This document shows, piece by piece, positions 1-10,647 of a DNA stretch of 64,000 nucleotides. The notes beneath the pieces are model-generated. The model ran no database searches, had not been told where the DNA came from, and saw nothing but the letters and a program-made list of their open reading frames with translations. The stretch lies in NCBI RefSeq assembly GCF_014529535.1, contig NC_050735.1:11667739-11731738 (forward strand), written 5' to 3'. The stretch's first letter is position 1. The number at the start of each line of letters is the position of its first letter. This stretch comes from Bradysia coprophila. Taxonomy: Eukaryota > Arthropoda > Insecta > Diptera > Sciaridae. Position numbers and translations under genes: made by a program.

Positions 1-1264
1 AATCGTAACAAAATATGCATTGAATGGCTGTGTGTGTGTATGCTCCCGAGTGAGTTGTCTCCGATATCTGGAAAATCGGTGAATATCGATTTTCACAAAA
101 TTTTAATAGAATTTATGAATTAATGTTCTTCCATAACTTTTAGCGTAGAATTGTAACCTAGATTCAAGTTTGAAAAAAAGAGCACAAAAAACGATTTTGA
201 TTTATGGGATGTTTTGCTGCACACGAACAAAAAAGAATGGTTCGATTGTCATGGCATGGTAATGAACGTAAATTTAATGTTTTTCGAATTAAAAAAAAAA
301 GAAAGAAAAAGAATCGAATATTGGACAGTCGTTTAGTGGGTATGTGATGTTGTTATAATATTCATATCCGGTTGTTGAACATTGTTAGAACATTATTTTA
401 CCATATATTGAAATTCGTCGAAACATACTGTTGCCTACACATGTGTAAAACGTAGCTAACCTACGGCGAAATTGTTTTTTGCGAAAGGCAAGCTGATGGA
501 AATAGTTATGTATCGTCGGGTCGGTGATTTCATTCAATATTTGCTAGAACCATCACACAAGATAATGGCTGTTTAAAGAAAAATGTTTCTCTAACTAGGG
601 CTCATTCACCAATTACTAAAATACTTATAAAAAACCTTAGTTACAAAGTCTTCTGTTGTTAAATAAAGAGTAAGGCAGCTCCGACCTCTTTCATTATTTT
701 AATTTAAAGTTCATAAAGAGCTTTTCCAATGATAATTCTCTCAACTTTAATTGTTTTGCGTAACATTCGATTCGTCACATTTCTTTAACCGATCTATTTC
801 CCCTCTGCCACATTGTGATTTTGGATGCCTCTGACGGGTGCTTGGTTGGTAGTGTGTAATAAATACGGTAAAAGTAGCAAATAAGAGAGCCTGCTGCAAT
901 ACGAGCCCTTTATTGTCTTATCTTTTGTTTATTCGAATGAACAATAGAAAAGACAACAGACGGATTCTCTTTCAAAACAACATACCTAATTTGGACGTAT
1001 TTTACTGTGGACTTTCTTAGCAGAAAGGTATTCGTCATGGGAAGCCAAAATCACTTTTAAGAAAATCCTCCAATCTTGTTAGGCTACTGCGCGACGATCA
1101 AAAACCGAAAATATGATTGAATGTATAGTGTGTTGTATGTGTGGTGTGTGTACACAGATATTACATTGGTCTTTGTGTATTACGGATTACGGAAGGGGCG
1201 ATACCGAATTATTTCATTATCATGTACGGCTCAACTTTCGCAGGGGCAGGTAACAAAGCAGTAT
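1..1264. other. AT-rich intergenic DNA, no gene seen
   Basis: No coding exon, RNA gene or clear transposon end was recognised. One short hairpin lies near 914-956, where GTCTTATCTTTTGTTTATTC faces an imperfect inverted copy ending AATAGAAAAGAC. The rest is AT-rich with short poly-A runs. Confidence 0.5.
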
Positions 1265-1491
1265 ACATTGGGCCCTGCTTGTGCTTAGTAATTCATTAGC
1301 TCGGGATCAATTTGTGAACTGGCGAACTCACGTGTGTGTGTTTAAGCGCCTTCGGCTCGGATATGCAAAATGTACCCTTGTCAAAATAAAAGTTTTCAAA
1401 TCTTTGCGCTTAAAAACACACATTTGTGAGTTTCTCTCTTATCACAAATTGATCCCTCATGTAATGAATGACTTTCGCAGGGCCCAACGTA
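1265..1491. repeat. palindromic MITE-like element
   Basis: The two halves are imperfect inverted copies. ATTGGGCCCTGC (from about 1267) faces GCAGGGCCCAACGT (ending about 1491), and GGGATCAATTTGTGA (1303) faces TCACAAATTGATCCC (ending 1456), with TTAAGCGC/GCGCTTAA further in. Total length is about 226 bp and there is no coding potential beyond a chance reading frame. This is a foldback-type nonautonomous repeat; the parent family is not recognisable. Confidence 0.6.
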
Positions 1492-1504
1492 ATCTACTAT
1501 TGTC

Positions 1505-1585
1505 TGAACCAGTGGCTTTGGCGCTAGAGCTCTTGACTCATAATCGAGAGGACCCGTGTTCAAATCCGCGGCAAGATGATTTTTC
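1505..1585 (+). repeat. degenerate tRNA-like (pol III) sequence, SINE head or tRNA-Met relic
   Basis: An A-box-like TGGCGCTAGAG near 1519 is followed by a 5-bp stem closing a 7-nt loop CTCATAA (anticodon position CAT), then a B-box-like TGTTCAAATCC at about 1558-1568 and a T-run. The T stem and acceptor stem do not pair well, so this is not a working tRNA. It reads as a tRNA-derived relic. Confidence 0.35.
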
Positions 1586-1715
1586 TTTCATTCGCTTTCT
1601 ATGTAACACTTACTCGTAGATATTCTAATATTCCGTTGCCAATTCGTAACGTTAAAAATAACGAATGTCCTAAACTTAATGCTCATATTTTCCCTGAAAG
1701 TACATGAAAATACAT

Positions 1716-1940
1716 TTTTCATACCTAGGACCCGAAAAGTGCGACTTCATCGCACTTTTTCTCCGTCCAATATGAAAAATACTATTCCTACCACGGACTA
1801 AAAGTCTTTTATAGCGAATTCGATTCCAGACCTCGCCTTCGGCTCTGTCTGGAAACTTCTCACACGCTAAAAAAGACTTTTAGTCCTAGGTACGAAATGT
1901 ACTATTTCATACCTAGGACCCGAAAAGTGCGACTTCGCAA
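1716..1940. repeat. direct repeats flanking a small inverted-repeat module
   Basis: The sequence CATACCTAGGACCCGAAAAG occurs near 1719 and again near 1909, about 190 bp apart. Between them, ACTAAAAGTCTTTTATAGC and an inverted partner (GCTAAAAAAGACTTTTAGTC, about 1867-1887) can pair. This looks like a small mobile repeat with a repeated terminus. Confidence 0.45.
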
Positions 1941-2211
1941 AGTTACGCTTTTTTTTTCTTCCACAACCGAGGTACAAGTATGTTCTGTACATACTCCAGT
2001 GCCTGGCACGAATAGACCCAATACAACGTCTCCATAAAATCAACAAAAACCAAAGTCTTCGGTCAAAAATGTTGTTTTCGTCGATTAACGTGCGGTTTAT
2101 CTTATCTCCAATGAATTTGCAAAATAAAATCTTCGTTAAAGGCAATCGTTTTTGTAAATAACCACACACACTGATTGGAAGTTCGGTGCAAGTCACACAT
2201 AGCGCATTGAA

Positions 2212-3685
2212 ATGAAGATTTTTATATTTGTAAGTCTTTCAATTATGATTCCCTACGAAGCGATTGGTATTGAAATTAAAATTGCCACAGATAATAGGCT
2301 TGGTCATCCTCCTTTCCCATTCGGCCAATGGAAGTAAGGAAGTGTTTGCTCACTACATGGTTGGATTTGCGTACCCATCAGATCAAAACTTCTTTGATGG
2401 ACAAATTAAGCATGCGATCGCAGCTGGAATTGACGGATTTGCTCTCAACGTTGGAATAGATGATTGGCAACCGGATCGAGTAGCTAAGTTCCTAGCTGCT
2501 GCCCAAAATAATGGAAATTTCAAATTGTTCATCTCGTTTGATATGTCATCGTTAACGTTTAACAATGCCGTACTGGGTCGCTTCCACTTTGCAGCCAATC
2601 ATCCAAATTATTTTCACTACAATGGTCGACCATTCTTCTCAACATTTGCAGGAGAATTTCAGGACTCGTTCTGGGTTAATTGGAAGTCTAGCAGTGGCTT
2701 CAATCCTTACTTTTGTCCTAGTTGGCCTAATTACCCCACTCAGAATTTCTTCCAAAATAATCCGGTCGTTGACTGTGCATTCACATGGAACGCTTGGCCT
2801 GCGGGCGGTGCAGGACCATTAGCTACGTTTGATACGACTGGCGATAGGAATCTTCTTGCTAGTGCCAGAGCAACAGGTAAACAGTACATGGTAAAATTGA
2901 CGGAATTTGGTTGCTCTATGAGCTTTTAAGAATTGTCGGCTGTATATTTTAGGCACCTTTGGCTCCATGGTTTTATACTTATGTTTGGGGACCAGGTTGG
3001 CACAAACATTGGATATACAGCTCAGAAATACTATTACCACAGCGCTGGCAACAAGTTGTTGCGCTACAGCCCGATTTTATTCAAATTATCACATGGAACG
3101 ACTACAGGTAATTTCTTCCTTACGCAGTTCCCATACACTCTTACCACATTACTCTTCAGCGAAGCATCTTACGTTTGCGAGATAAGCAGCGATTTGCCAC
3201 TTGACATGGGAGGCATCTACGACATGATTAACCGACCGCAACCGATGAAGCACGATGCATGGCTACAACTATCGACCCATTACATTCAATGGTACAAAAA
3301 TAACGCTCGTCCTTCCGTCACGCGTGATCAGTTTTACTGGTGGTATCGCGTTCATCCGAAGAACAATGTTGTCGGCGAAATTCCACAATATCGCAACGAC
3401 GCACATGACTGCGTTGTTGTCCATACGATAGTGAGAAGTGTCAGTCCGCTTGGCGGTCGCTATACGATGGAAGTCAATTTAAACGGATCAATCAATCGGT
3501 ATACGATCAATCAACTCGAACAGACCGAATGCATTGCTTTTCCAGCGAGCTCAGGATTCGTGACAATTTCTCTGATTGGTCCGGACAATGGGGTGTGGTG
3601 GAGCAATGGAAATAATATACCGTTGCTCGGGTCTGGCAATAATTTCAATGCCTTCGCCAACAGTCACTCATTTCCGAGTCCATAA
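2212..3685 (+). CDS. secreted GH71 alpha-1,3-glucanase (mutanase-like)
   Basis: Predicted to hydrolyse alpha-1,3-glucan, a fungal cell-wall polymer, outside the cell. Exons: 2212-2229, 2291-2890, 2953-3107, 3160-3685; introns of 52-62 nt; 432 aa. The first ATG exon is only six codons; spliced on, it gives a signal peptide (residues 1-20, hydrophobic core IIGLVILL). The frame opening at 2264 starts with TTG, so it was not used. GH71 hallmarks are FAHYMVG (25-31), AGIDGFALNVG (51-61), LFISFDM (85-91) and WNDYSE (254-259). Asp256 and Glu259 sit in the family's WNDYxE motif, and Asp90 matches the conserved SFDM Asp; family knowledge assigns catalysis to such acids. The last exon is a C-terminal beta-rich region. 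No frameshift or stop. AATAAA lies at 3696. GH71 is mainly fungal, so an animal copy suggests horizontal transfer, but the introns and insect-type repeats argue against contamination. Confidence 0.9.
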
Positions 3686-3701
3686 TTTGTACAATAATAA
3701 A

Positions 3702-4398
3702 GAAGGAGATACTTTCGTAAGCAATAAAAGAAATCCAACTGAAATTCCACTTTATAATTCGTGTGAATTAGAACTCTCTCCTTTACGTCTAGCTGCACAA
3801 AACGGCTCACTAGACACTTAAAAGAATGTTTGGGCAATTCATATAGTAATAGTACGTACGCTGAAAAAGGCATTCACGAAATGTATGTCTTTGATCGTAC
3901 ACACACCCATTGAGAACCAACACAATTGTAAGAATGTTGGTATACCAACATAAACGTCAGTACCCCCAGAGAGAAAAAAGTTCCGCTTTTAGAACAATCT
4001 ATAAATTGTTGCTCTACTTATTAAATGATAGCTACCGGCTACCCTTGCTCGAGCGATAGTTTTTCACTGATTTAAGTTACCATTCCACTCAACAAAAAGT
4101 TCTCAGTCAGAGAGCCGTGAGAGAGCAAGCTGTCAAATAAACAAAGCAAAAATTGAAACAATTCAATTTTGTCAATCACACGGAGAACTTTTTCGGTAGG
4201 TGGAAATTAAGCATTACTGTAGCCAGCAGCGCGGCCTAATTCACATTTTTCTTTTGATATGCTGTCAAACTTGACGAGAGTAAGCCCTGATTTACACTTA
4301 AGAAAAAGGCACTACATTTTCTCTACGTTAACTCTTTAAACAAAAGAAAAGAGGCGTGGCTTAGGGAAACGGAGCAAAACAGAGTGGTTTTTTGTAAG
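3702..4398. other. intergenic DNA, no gene seen
   Basis: Downstream of the GH71 poly(A) signal. No exon with consistent coding and splice structure, RNA gene or sharp repeat boundary was seen. Confidence 0.45.
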
Positions 4399-6252
4399 GC
4401 TGCGAGCGCACTTACGCCGTTTAGCACTCCGTTTACGAGTGAACAATGGAAGCTCCTCCCACTTTCCATTGTTAAAACGTAAACGGAGAGCTAAACGGTG
4501 TAAGTGCGCTCGCAGCTTAAGAGTGATATCGCCAAAACTTGAACCAATTTTGGGGAAAATCAATACTTAGGTTCGGCGATCCGGGCGAGCTATAGCGCGT
4601 TGGATTCGTCTTTCAATTCTAGACAATACGTATCTTTTCCTTTTTGCTATTAATTGTGTACTTTTGGTGTAAATTGGTAAAATGCAGGCACATGTCATAG
4701 GGTAGGGAAAACACTTTTTTAGTATTAACTCGAGGTAGACGATTTTTTTAAAGTTGAAATGTTGTGCGAATGTGCGCCTCTAAAAGACCTATCATTAGAG
4801 TATAGGCACGAGTCGGTGCCACTGTACGTTCGGGAGTAAACAATGAAAGTATGGTCGATTTTCGCACAGTACTGCTGGCCTGCAACAGAACATTTCCGTG
4901 AAACCGACTATGGGGTGTTGTAGCTGGACACACTCACTATCATCCCACGTAAACTAAACCTCAGAAAAATTGTGTTGCATTCCAGGAAGTTGCACGAAGT
5001 AAAGAGTTGCCCAAACTTAACCAATTTTTTCATAGTTTCGAGTTCAACGAACGGCGTTAAAGTCTGATTGTGATCAAAAATTATCCTAAAGTTATGCTAT
5101 TTGCATTTAGTGATCATATCATGAGGCCAGGAACGAACAATGCCATTATTCTTTGTCTATACATACCAGAGTGGTTTTTTTTCGTATGTCTGAAAATTTC
5201 AATTTCAAACCGCCTCAAAATATGGTATTAATTAGCTGATTCCAAAAATATGTTTTTTCTAATTTTTGGAATCATTTTAGTGATCCGGAAAAATCGTCAA
5301 AGTTTGTATGTAAAAAAAATTTTCCCATATATTTCCATACAAACTTTGACGATTTTTCCGGATCACTAAAATGATTCCAAAAATTAGAAAAAACATATTT
5401 TTGGAATCAGCTAATTAATACCATATTTTGAGGCGGTTTGAAATTGAAATTTTCAGACATACGAAAAAAAACCACTCTGGTATGTATAGACAAAGAATAA
5501 TGGCATTGTTCGTTCCCAGACTCATGATATGATCACTAAATGCAAATAGCATAACTTAAGGACAATTTTTGATCACAATCAGACTTTAACGCCGTTCGTT
5601 GAACTCGAAACTATGAAAAAATTGGTTAAGTTTGGGCAGCTTTTTACTTCGTGCAACTTCCTGGAATGCAACACAATTTTTCTGAGGTTTAGTTTACGTG
5701 GGATGATAGTGAGTGTGTCCAGCTACAACACCCCATAGTCGGTTTCACGGAAATGTTCTGTTGCAGGCCAGCAGTACTGTGCGAAAATCGACCATACTTT
5801 CATTGTTTACTCCCGAACGTACAGTGGCACCGACTCGTGCCTATACTCTAATGATAGGTCTTTTAGAGGCGCACATTCGCACAACATTTCAACTTTTAAA
5901 AAATCGTCTACCTCGAGTTAATACTAAAAAAGTGTTTTCCCTACCCTATGACATGTGCCTGCATTTTACCAATTTACACCAAAAGTACACAATTAATAGC
6001 AAAAAGGAAAAGATACGTATTGTCTAGAATTGAAAGACGAATCCAACGCGCTATAGCTCGCCCGGATCGCCGAACCCTTGTTTTCAAATTGGTTCAAGTT
6101 TTGGCGATATCACTCTTAAGTATAACACAAAATTAAAGCTGCAATCACTTTTACGGCGTTTAGCTTTTCGTTTACTTTTTAGCACTGGAAAGTGGGAGGA
6201 GCTTCCATTGTTTGATCATAAACGGAAAGCTAAACGGTGTAAGTGTGCGGAC
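4399..6252. mobile_element. 1.85-kb palindrome (foldback element) with small MITE-like ends
   Basis: Two arms of about 790 bp (roughly 4517-5310 and 5336-6121) are near-identical inverted copies around a 25-nt spacer at 5311-5335. The same reading frame therefore appears on - at 4748-4933 and on + at 5713-6027. Each outer end carries a small hairpin module of about 117 bp (4399-4516 and about 6138-6252). The left one opens with GCTGCGAGCGCACTTACGCC and closes with its inverted copy; both contain GCTAAACGGTGTAAGTG. No transposase is encoded. The arms differ at few positions, implying recent formation or gene conversion between them. Confidence 0.8.
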
Positions 6253-6424
6253 ACTTTAACTCTCATAGAACACTCGATTTAAATTTTTCTTTTACGTACA
6301 ATCGTCAAAGCGAAGAAAAATAAAAGTTTGAATTAGGCCTATTTCAAATAGCTGCAGAGGAATTGAAAGTATCTAAAGAAGTGATATAACCAAGGTTGTA
6401 TGTAAAGTACAAACTTTGGATATA

Positions 6425-9400
6425 ACGTAAGCGCACCTATCATTGAACGTACTCCGAACACCGAACAAATACGTCCCAACCTAAACATTAATCGAAAATA
6501 ATGACAACGGTAGAATTCAAAATATGTGAAACGACCATCATAGTGTGCCTAGCGAATCAATTTATATACTGTCAAAAATTCAAACAATTTCAAACTTTCT
6601 ATAGTGCAAGAAGCGAGTGGAAGTAAAACTCAATTTATATTTTTTAAAGAAACCCTGGAAGACAGCGTTTTGCGGTAAGAAACAGCAGTATCTCATATAG
6701 GATTTACAGTGTGGTTGTGTACTAGGGAAATATCGCGTGGATTATCTTTTAAAACATTAGTTTCATCGCAACGATTAAAAATTGTAATATTCGTCGAGGC
6801 TACAGTAAATATAAAGAAAATAAGGTTTTAATAACGCTAAACAGCTCAGTTCGACCTGATCCTGTTCCCGAACAACCATTTTACTCTATTTACGAACGAG
6901 TTCTTAGACACGGACTATTTTGTTTTCAGAAATGAAAAGAAAGATCGTCGCAAAATATTCAAATGAGCAGCTGTTGAAAGCCCTCCAAGCGGTCAAAAAT
7001 GGTTCAACACAATTTGCTGCTGCTAAAACGTACGGTGTTCCAAGATCAACTCTGCACAATAAAATATCCGGCAAGTCAAAGATTGGTAAAAAATCTGGAC
7101 CTGGAACTGTTTTATCGTGCAAGGAGGAGAAGTGCATTGAAAATTGGTTGATTTGTTTGGCGGAACGGGGCTTTCCAGTCGTTAAACGGCAGCTTTTGCG
7201 CTCAATTCAGCTTTATTTGAACGCGAATAAACGAAACACTCCATTTTGCAACAATTATCCTGGGCGAAAGTGGTATAAAAACTTCCTGAAGAGACATCCG
7301 ATCATTGCAAAAAGACTCGCACAAAATCTCATCAAATCACGAGCTGCTGTAACTGAAAATCAACTGAAAACTTGGCATGCAGAAGTACGCAAGTACTGTG
7401 AAGAGCACAGCCTTTTGGAAGCGCTCAATGACCCAATGCGTGTTTTCAACATGGACGAAAAAGGATTCATTTTATCACCGAAAAACGAAGTGGTCTTAGC
7501 CAAGCGTGGTCAAAGGGCGGTCTACAATCGTTCACAAAACGATGAGAAGGAATGTGTGACGGCCTTGCTCGGTGGGAACGCCGCTGGAATTCAAACGCCT
7601 CCGATGCTAGTCTATGCCTACAAACGCATGCCATCCAATATTTTGCTCAACTTGCCAGCGGACTGGAGTGTAGGCATTTCCGACAACGGGTGGCAAACTC
7701 AAAATACATTCATGGATTACATCAGCAATGTCTTTTGCAAGTGGTTGACCGAATCAAACATCAAATTACCAGTCATACTGTTTATCGACGGTCACAAGTC
7801 ACACATTTCACTTACTCTCAGCGAGTTCTGTTCCGCTCATCAAATTGAGCTGGTTGCATTGTACCCGAATGCGACACACATCATTCAGCCAATGGATGTA
7901 GTTGTCTTCAAGCCTCTGGGTGCAGCTTGGGAAATAAAATTGAAAGATTGGAAAATCAATCACGAATTTGCCAAAATCGATAAAAAAGACATTGCCCCAA
8001 TTCTAAGTGAATCGATAAAGGCAGTTGATTATGCTGGACTTCTGCAAACCGGCTTCAAACGTTGTGGTCTGTTTCCGTTCGATGTCGCAAATATAAACTT
8101 CTCCAGATTGCTACCTCCAACGACCAATGACATTTCAGAGGATCAACTTTTGAATGATGACGATTCTACCGAACCAAATCCGGTTGAAAGCAAGCAAAGA
8201 GTTCTGGACAAATTGAAAATCTTCGAAGAGCTGATTGAACCGACTGTTTTAAATATGTTTCGCTCATGTAGAGGAGATTGGAATGGACCGATCGAATACA
8301 CCGCGCTTTATACACTTTGGTGGAAACTATACACCGACACAACAGCATTCATTTCAATGGAGGACGAAGAGGCTATTATGATAATTGATGTTGAGACATC
8401 GAATTCTGAAATGTGTGCTCCATCAAATGAACGTCAACATAACACGGAGGTTTTCATTGTTGGTGATAATGGACAATTACTGAACTGTGATGGTATGTGA
8501 ATTTGGAAAATACATCCGATGCGAACTGATAATATTTTCGACAGGTACTCAGGTCATTGTATTTGGAGACAACGAAGTTGTGGTCGACGATATGGCTGAT
8601 TCTATCACCGATACGATAGTTCCGCCCGATGCGATCATTCCGCTTGATATGATAGTTCCGGCCGATACGATAGTTCCGCTTATCGAAGAGTGCGACTCGA
8701 TGGGTAGGAATTATGAAAGTTATCTGATTTGTAACCATAATTTGATCTTCAATGTTTTAGTCATCCAAAATAGTGCTATCGGTTGTGATCGGTCGATGAA
8801 ATTGAATATGGAAAGTATCTTTGATCAAAAACCATTGGAAATAGACGTAAGTGGACAAGGACAATCGCAAATACCAATGTCCGATGATCCGAAAGAAATG
8901 AGCATCGACGATAACAGTTTAATCGAAATGAACATCGAAGACGATAAGAACACCAAGGCCGACCCGACAATTTTAACGAAACACATCCAATCGAAAATGG
9001 CCGATACACAATCGTTCGACGAGGTTGCATTCAAGAAATCGTTTGTGGTTCCAAAACCGAAGGAAAGCAAGAAGAAGAAAAATGTTCAGAAGGAAAGAGT
9101 ATCGACAGTTATTACTAGTGAAGCTTGGAAAGAGAGTGAACAGAAAAAATTACGGGAAAAGCAACGAGTGGAGGCCGAAAAAGAAGCACGGAAAATTGAA
9201 CGTGAACGGAAGAAAATTTTGGCAGCTGAATTGAAAGTCGAGAAGGAGATTGCTAAAGAAAAGAAAAAAATTGAGAAGGCTGAAAAGGATGCTCAGAAAA
9301 AGAAGACTCGAAAAGGTACAAAAAAGAGTGTGTAAAATAACTTTGGGCTATTGTTGTAATCGGATTGTATTGAACTTTATTTTAAGCTATTGTTACTATC

Positions 9401-10057
9401 GGATTGTATTGAATTTAATTTTGAATTGCCTACGGCCCAGTTCCAAAACATATGTGATATGGTTATTGTAAAAAACTGAATAAATAAACCGACAGTTGAA
9501 CTGAACTTAAATACATGTTTTGCTGTTAAGTAGTAGATCACAAATTAAACCCGATTCCATCCAAAAACCAGCGAAAATTCGAACTTCTAGATTGGTTGAT
9601 GCAATCTTTCTTTACTCTTATCATGCGATAAAAATTCACATGAATTCTTCCATGTATTGGTTGCCTGTAATAACAGGTTTATATAGTATATATAACGGCT
9701 AGACACAATATGTGATGAACCAAGTCAATATTCTGCTGAAAACAATTCAACTTTCGTACTCAATCGTTGATTAACTTATCTCAAATTTAGGTTCGGGCAT
9801 TGGAACATGAATGTTCGAGCAGCTGGAACTGTTTTCAGATTTGGTTCGACAATAGCTTCACTGGTCATATAAAGTAAATTTATGTTATTACTTTGTCATC
9901 ATTCAGTATTTCTAAATTAAACTCAGTGTATAAGATTCTAAAAATAATAGATTACGTGTAAATAAAGTTTGTAAAGAACTTATTCAACTTAAATTGTAAA
10001 ACAAACGTAGTAAAAAGAAGAGACGGCTAAAACGTTCCAATATAGGTGCGCTTACGT
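6425..10057 (+). mobile_element. pogo/Tigger-type DNA transposon with terminal inverted repeats
   Basis: The left end reads ACGTAAGCGCACCTAT from 6425, and its exact inverted copy ends at 10057. Imperfect similarity continues inward (ATTGAACGT against ATTGGAACGT). Both ends are flanked by TA (6423-6424, 10058-10059), the target duplication expected for Tc1/mariner/pogo elements. The 3.6-kb interior holds one three-exon transposase gene with its own poly(A) signal (AATAAA at 9479). The remaining 0.55 kb before the right end has no gene. All parts needed for mobility look present. Confidence 0.85.
6932..9335 (+). CDS. pogo/Tigger-family DDE transposase
   Basis: Cuts and joins transposon ends in the nucleus. 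Model: exons 6932-8492, 8545-8703, 8761-9335, 764 aa. The ATG at 6932 directly follows a TTTTCAG acceptor, suggesting a 5' UTR intron. Residues about 5-48 form a Pipsqueak-type helix-turn-helix (STQFAAAKTYGVPRSTLHNK). A CENP-B-like second DNA-binding part follows (residues about 55-130, with GRKWYKNFLKRHP). The catalytic core has Asp175 in FNMDEKGF, Asp286 in ILFIDGHKSH and Asp322 in QPMDVVVFK, a D-D-D triad with all three residues present. The C-terminal exons give an acidic stretch and then a Lys/Glu-rich, probably coiled-coil tail (residues about 670-764). The second intron is 57 nt with no stop, so it could be retained. No disabling mutation was found. Confidence 0.87.
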
Positions 10058-10332
10058 TATCATCGATTTAATGCGTACTTTCTTACGATTACTATGTAAA
10101 GTACGCACTAACTTTTCACATTATTGTACTTTGGCACTAGATAGATTGCCCCCGACCAGGTGTATTCCAGTTGACTTTGACTAATTGTTATAACTGTTCC
10201 AAAAATAATTTTTCTGATTACGACTTACTGAAATTGCGAGATAAAATGGTGATAAAATAAATGAAAGAAATTTCTTTGCTGGCGGCTAGAAAATGCCCCA
10301 TTACGGGCTCATTGTGGGCTTTTTCGGGTCGA

Positions 10333-10442
10333 AACACGAAAGGTACTATACTGTCTTGCTGGCAAAAAAGCTTAATGGTTCGACGTAACCCATACGTAAC
10401 AGACGTAACAAATATGCCAACAAGACTGTACTGTTTTTCGTG
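10333..10442. repeat. 110-bp imperfect hairpin repeat
   Basis: CACGAAAGGTACTATACTGT (10333) faces TACTGTTTTTCGTG (ending 10442), and CTTGCTGGCA faces TGCCAACAAG further in. It lies between the pogo-type transposon and the carrier gene. The rest of 10060-10647 shows nothing else recognisable. Confidence 0.45.
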
Positions 10443-10647
10443 AAATTTAATCTCGCAGTCGTTTTGATTCGTTTAAAACGCATTCATTGAGGTGATTAAA
10501 GTGCTTCTTCATGTTTTACTGTTATTAGATTAGATTAAGATAAGTGGGTGCGGGTGGTATGGTTTTTTTGTTGGTATTTCAACCGATATTTCTGTTGAGA
10601 TTGAGCAATATATTCATTAACCAAATTTTTAATTTATAAAGAATTTG

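Noticed and set aside
1505-1585. Functional tRNA-Met gene
   Set aside because: The anticodon stem forms, but the T and acceptor stems do not pair and the B box is off consensus.
2264-2290. Longer first exon of the GH71 gene starting at 2264
   Set aside because: The frame begins with TTG, not ATG. The spliced ATG exon at 2212-2229 gives a better signal peptide and a clean GTAAGT...CACAG intron.
4748-6027. Identical reading frames on opposite strands within the palindrome
   Set aside because: They mirror each other because of the inverted arms. There is no known domain, and chance is sufficient to explain them.
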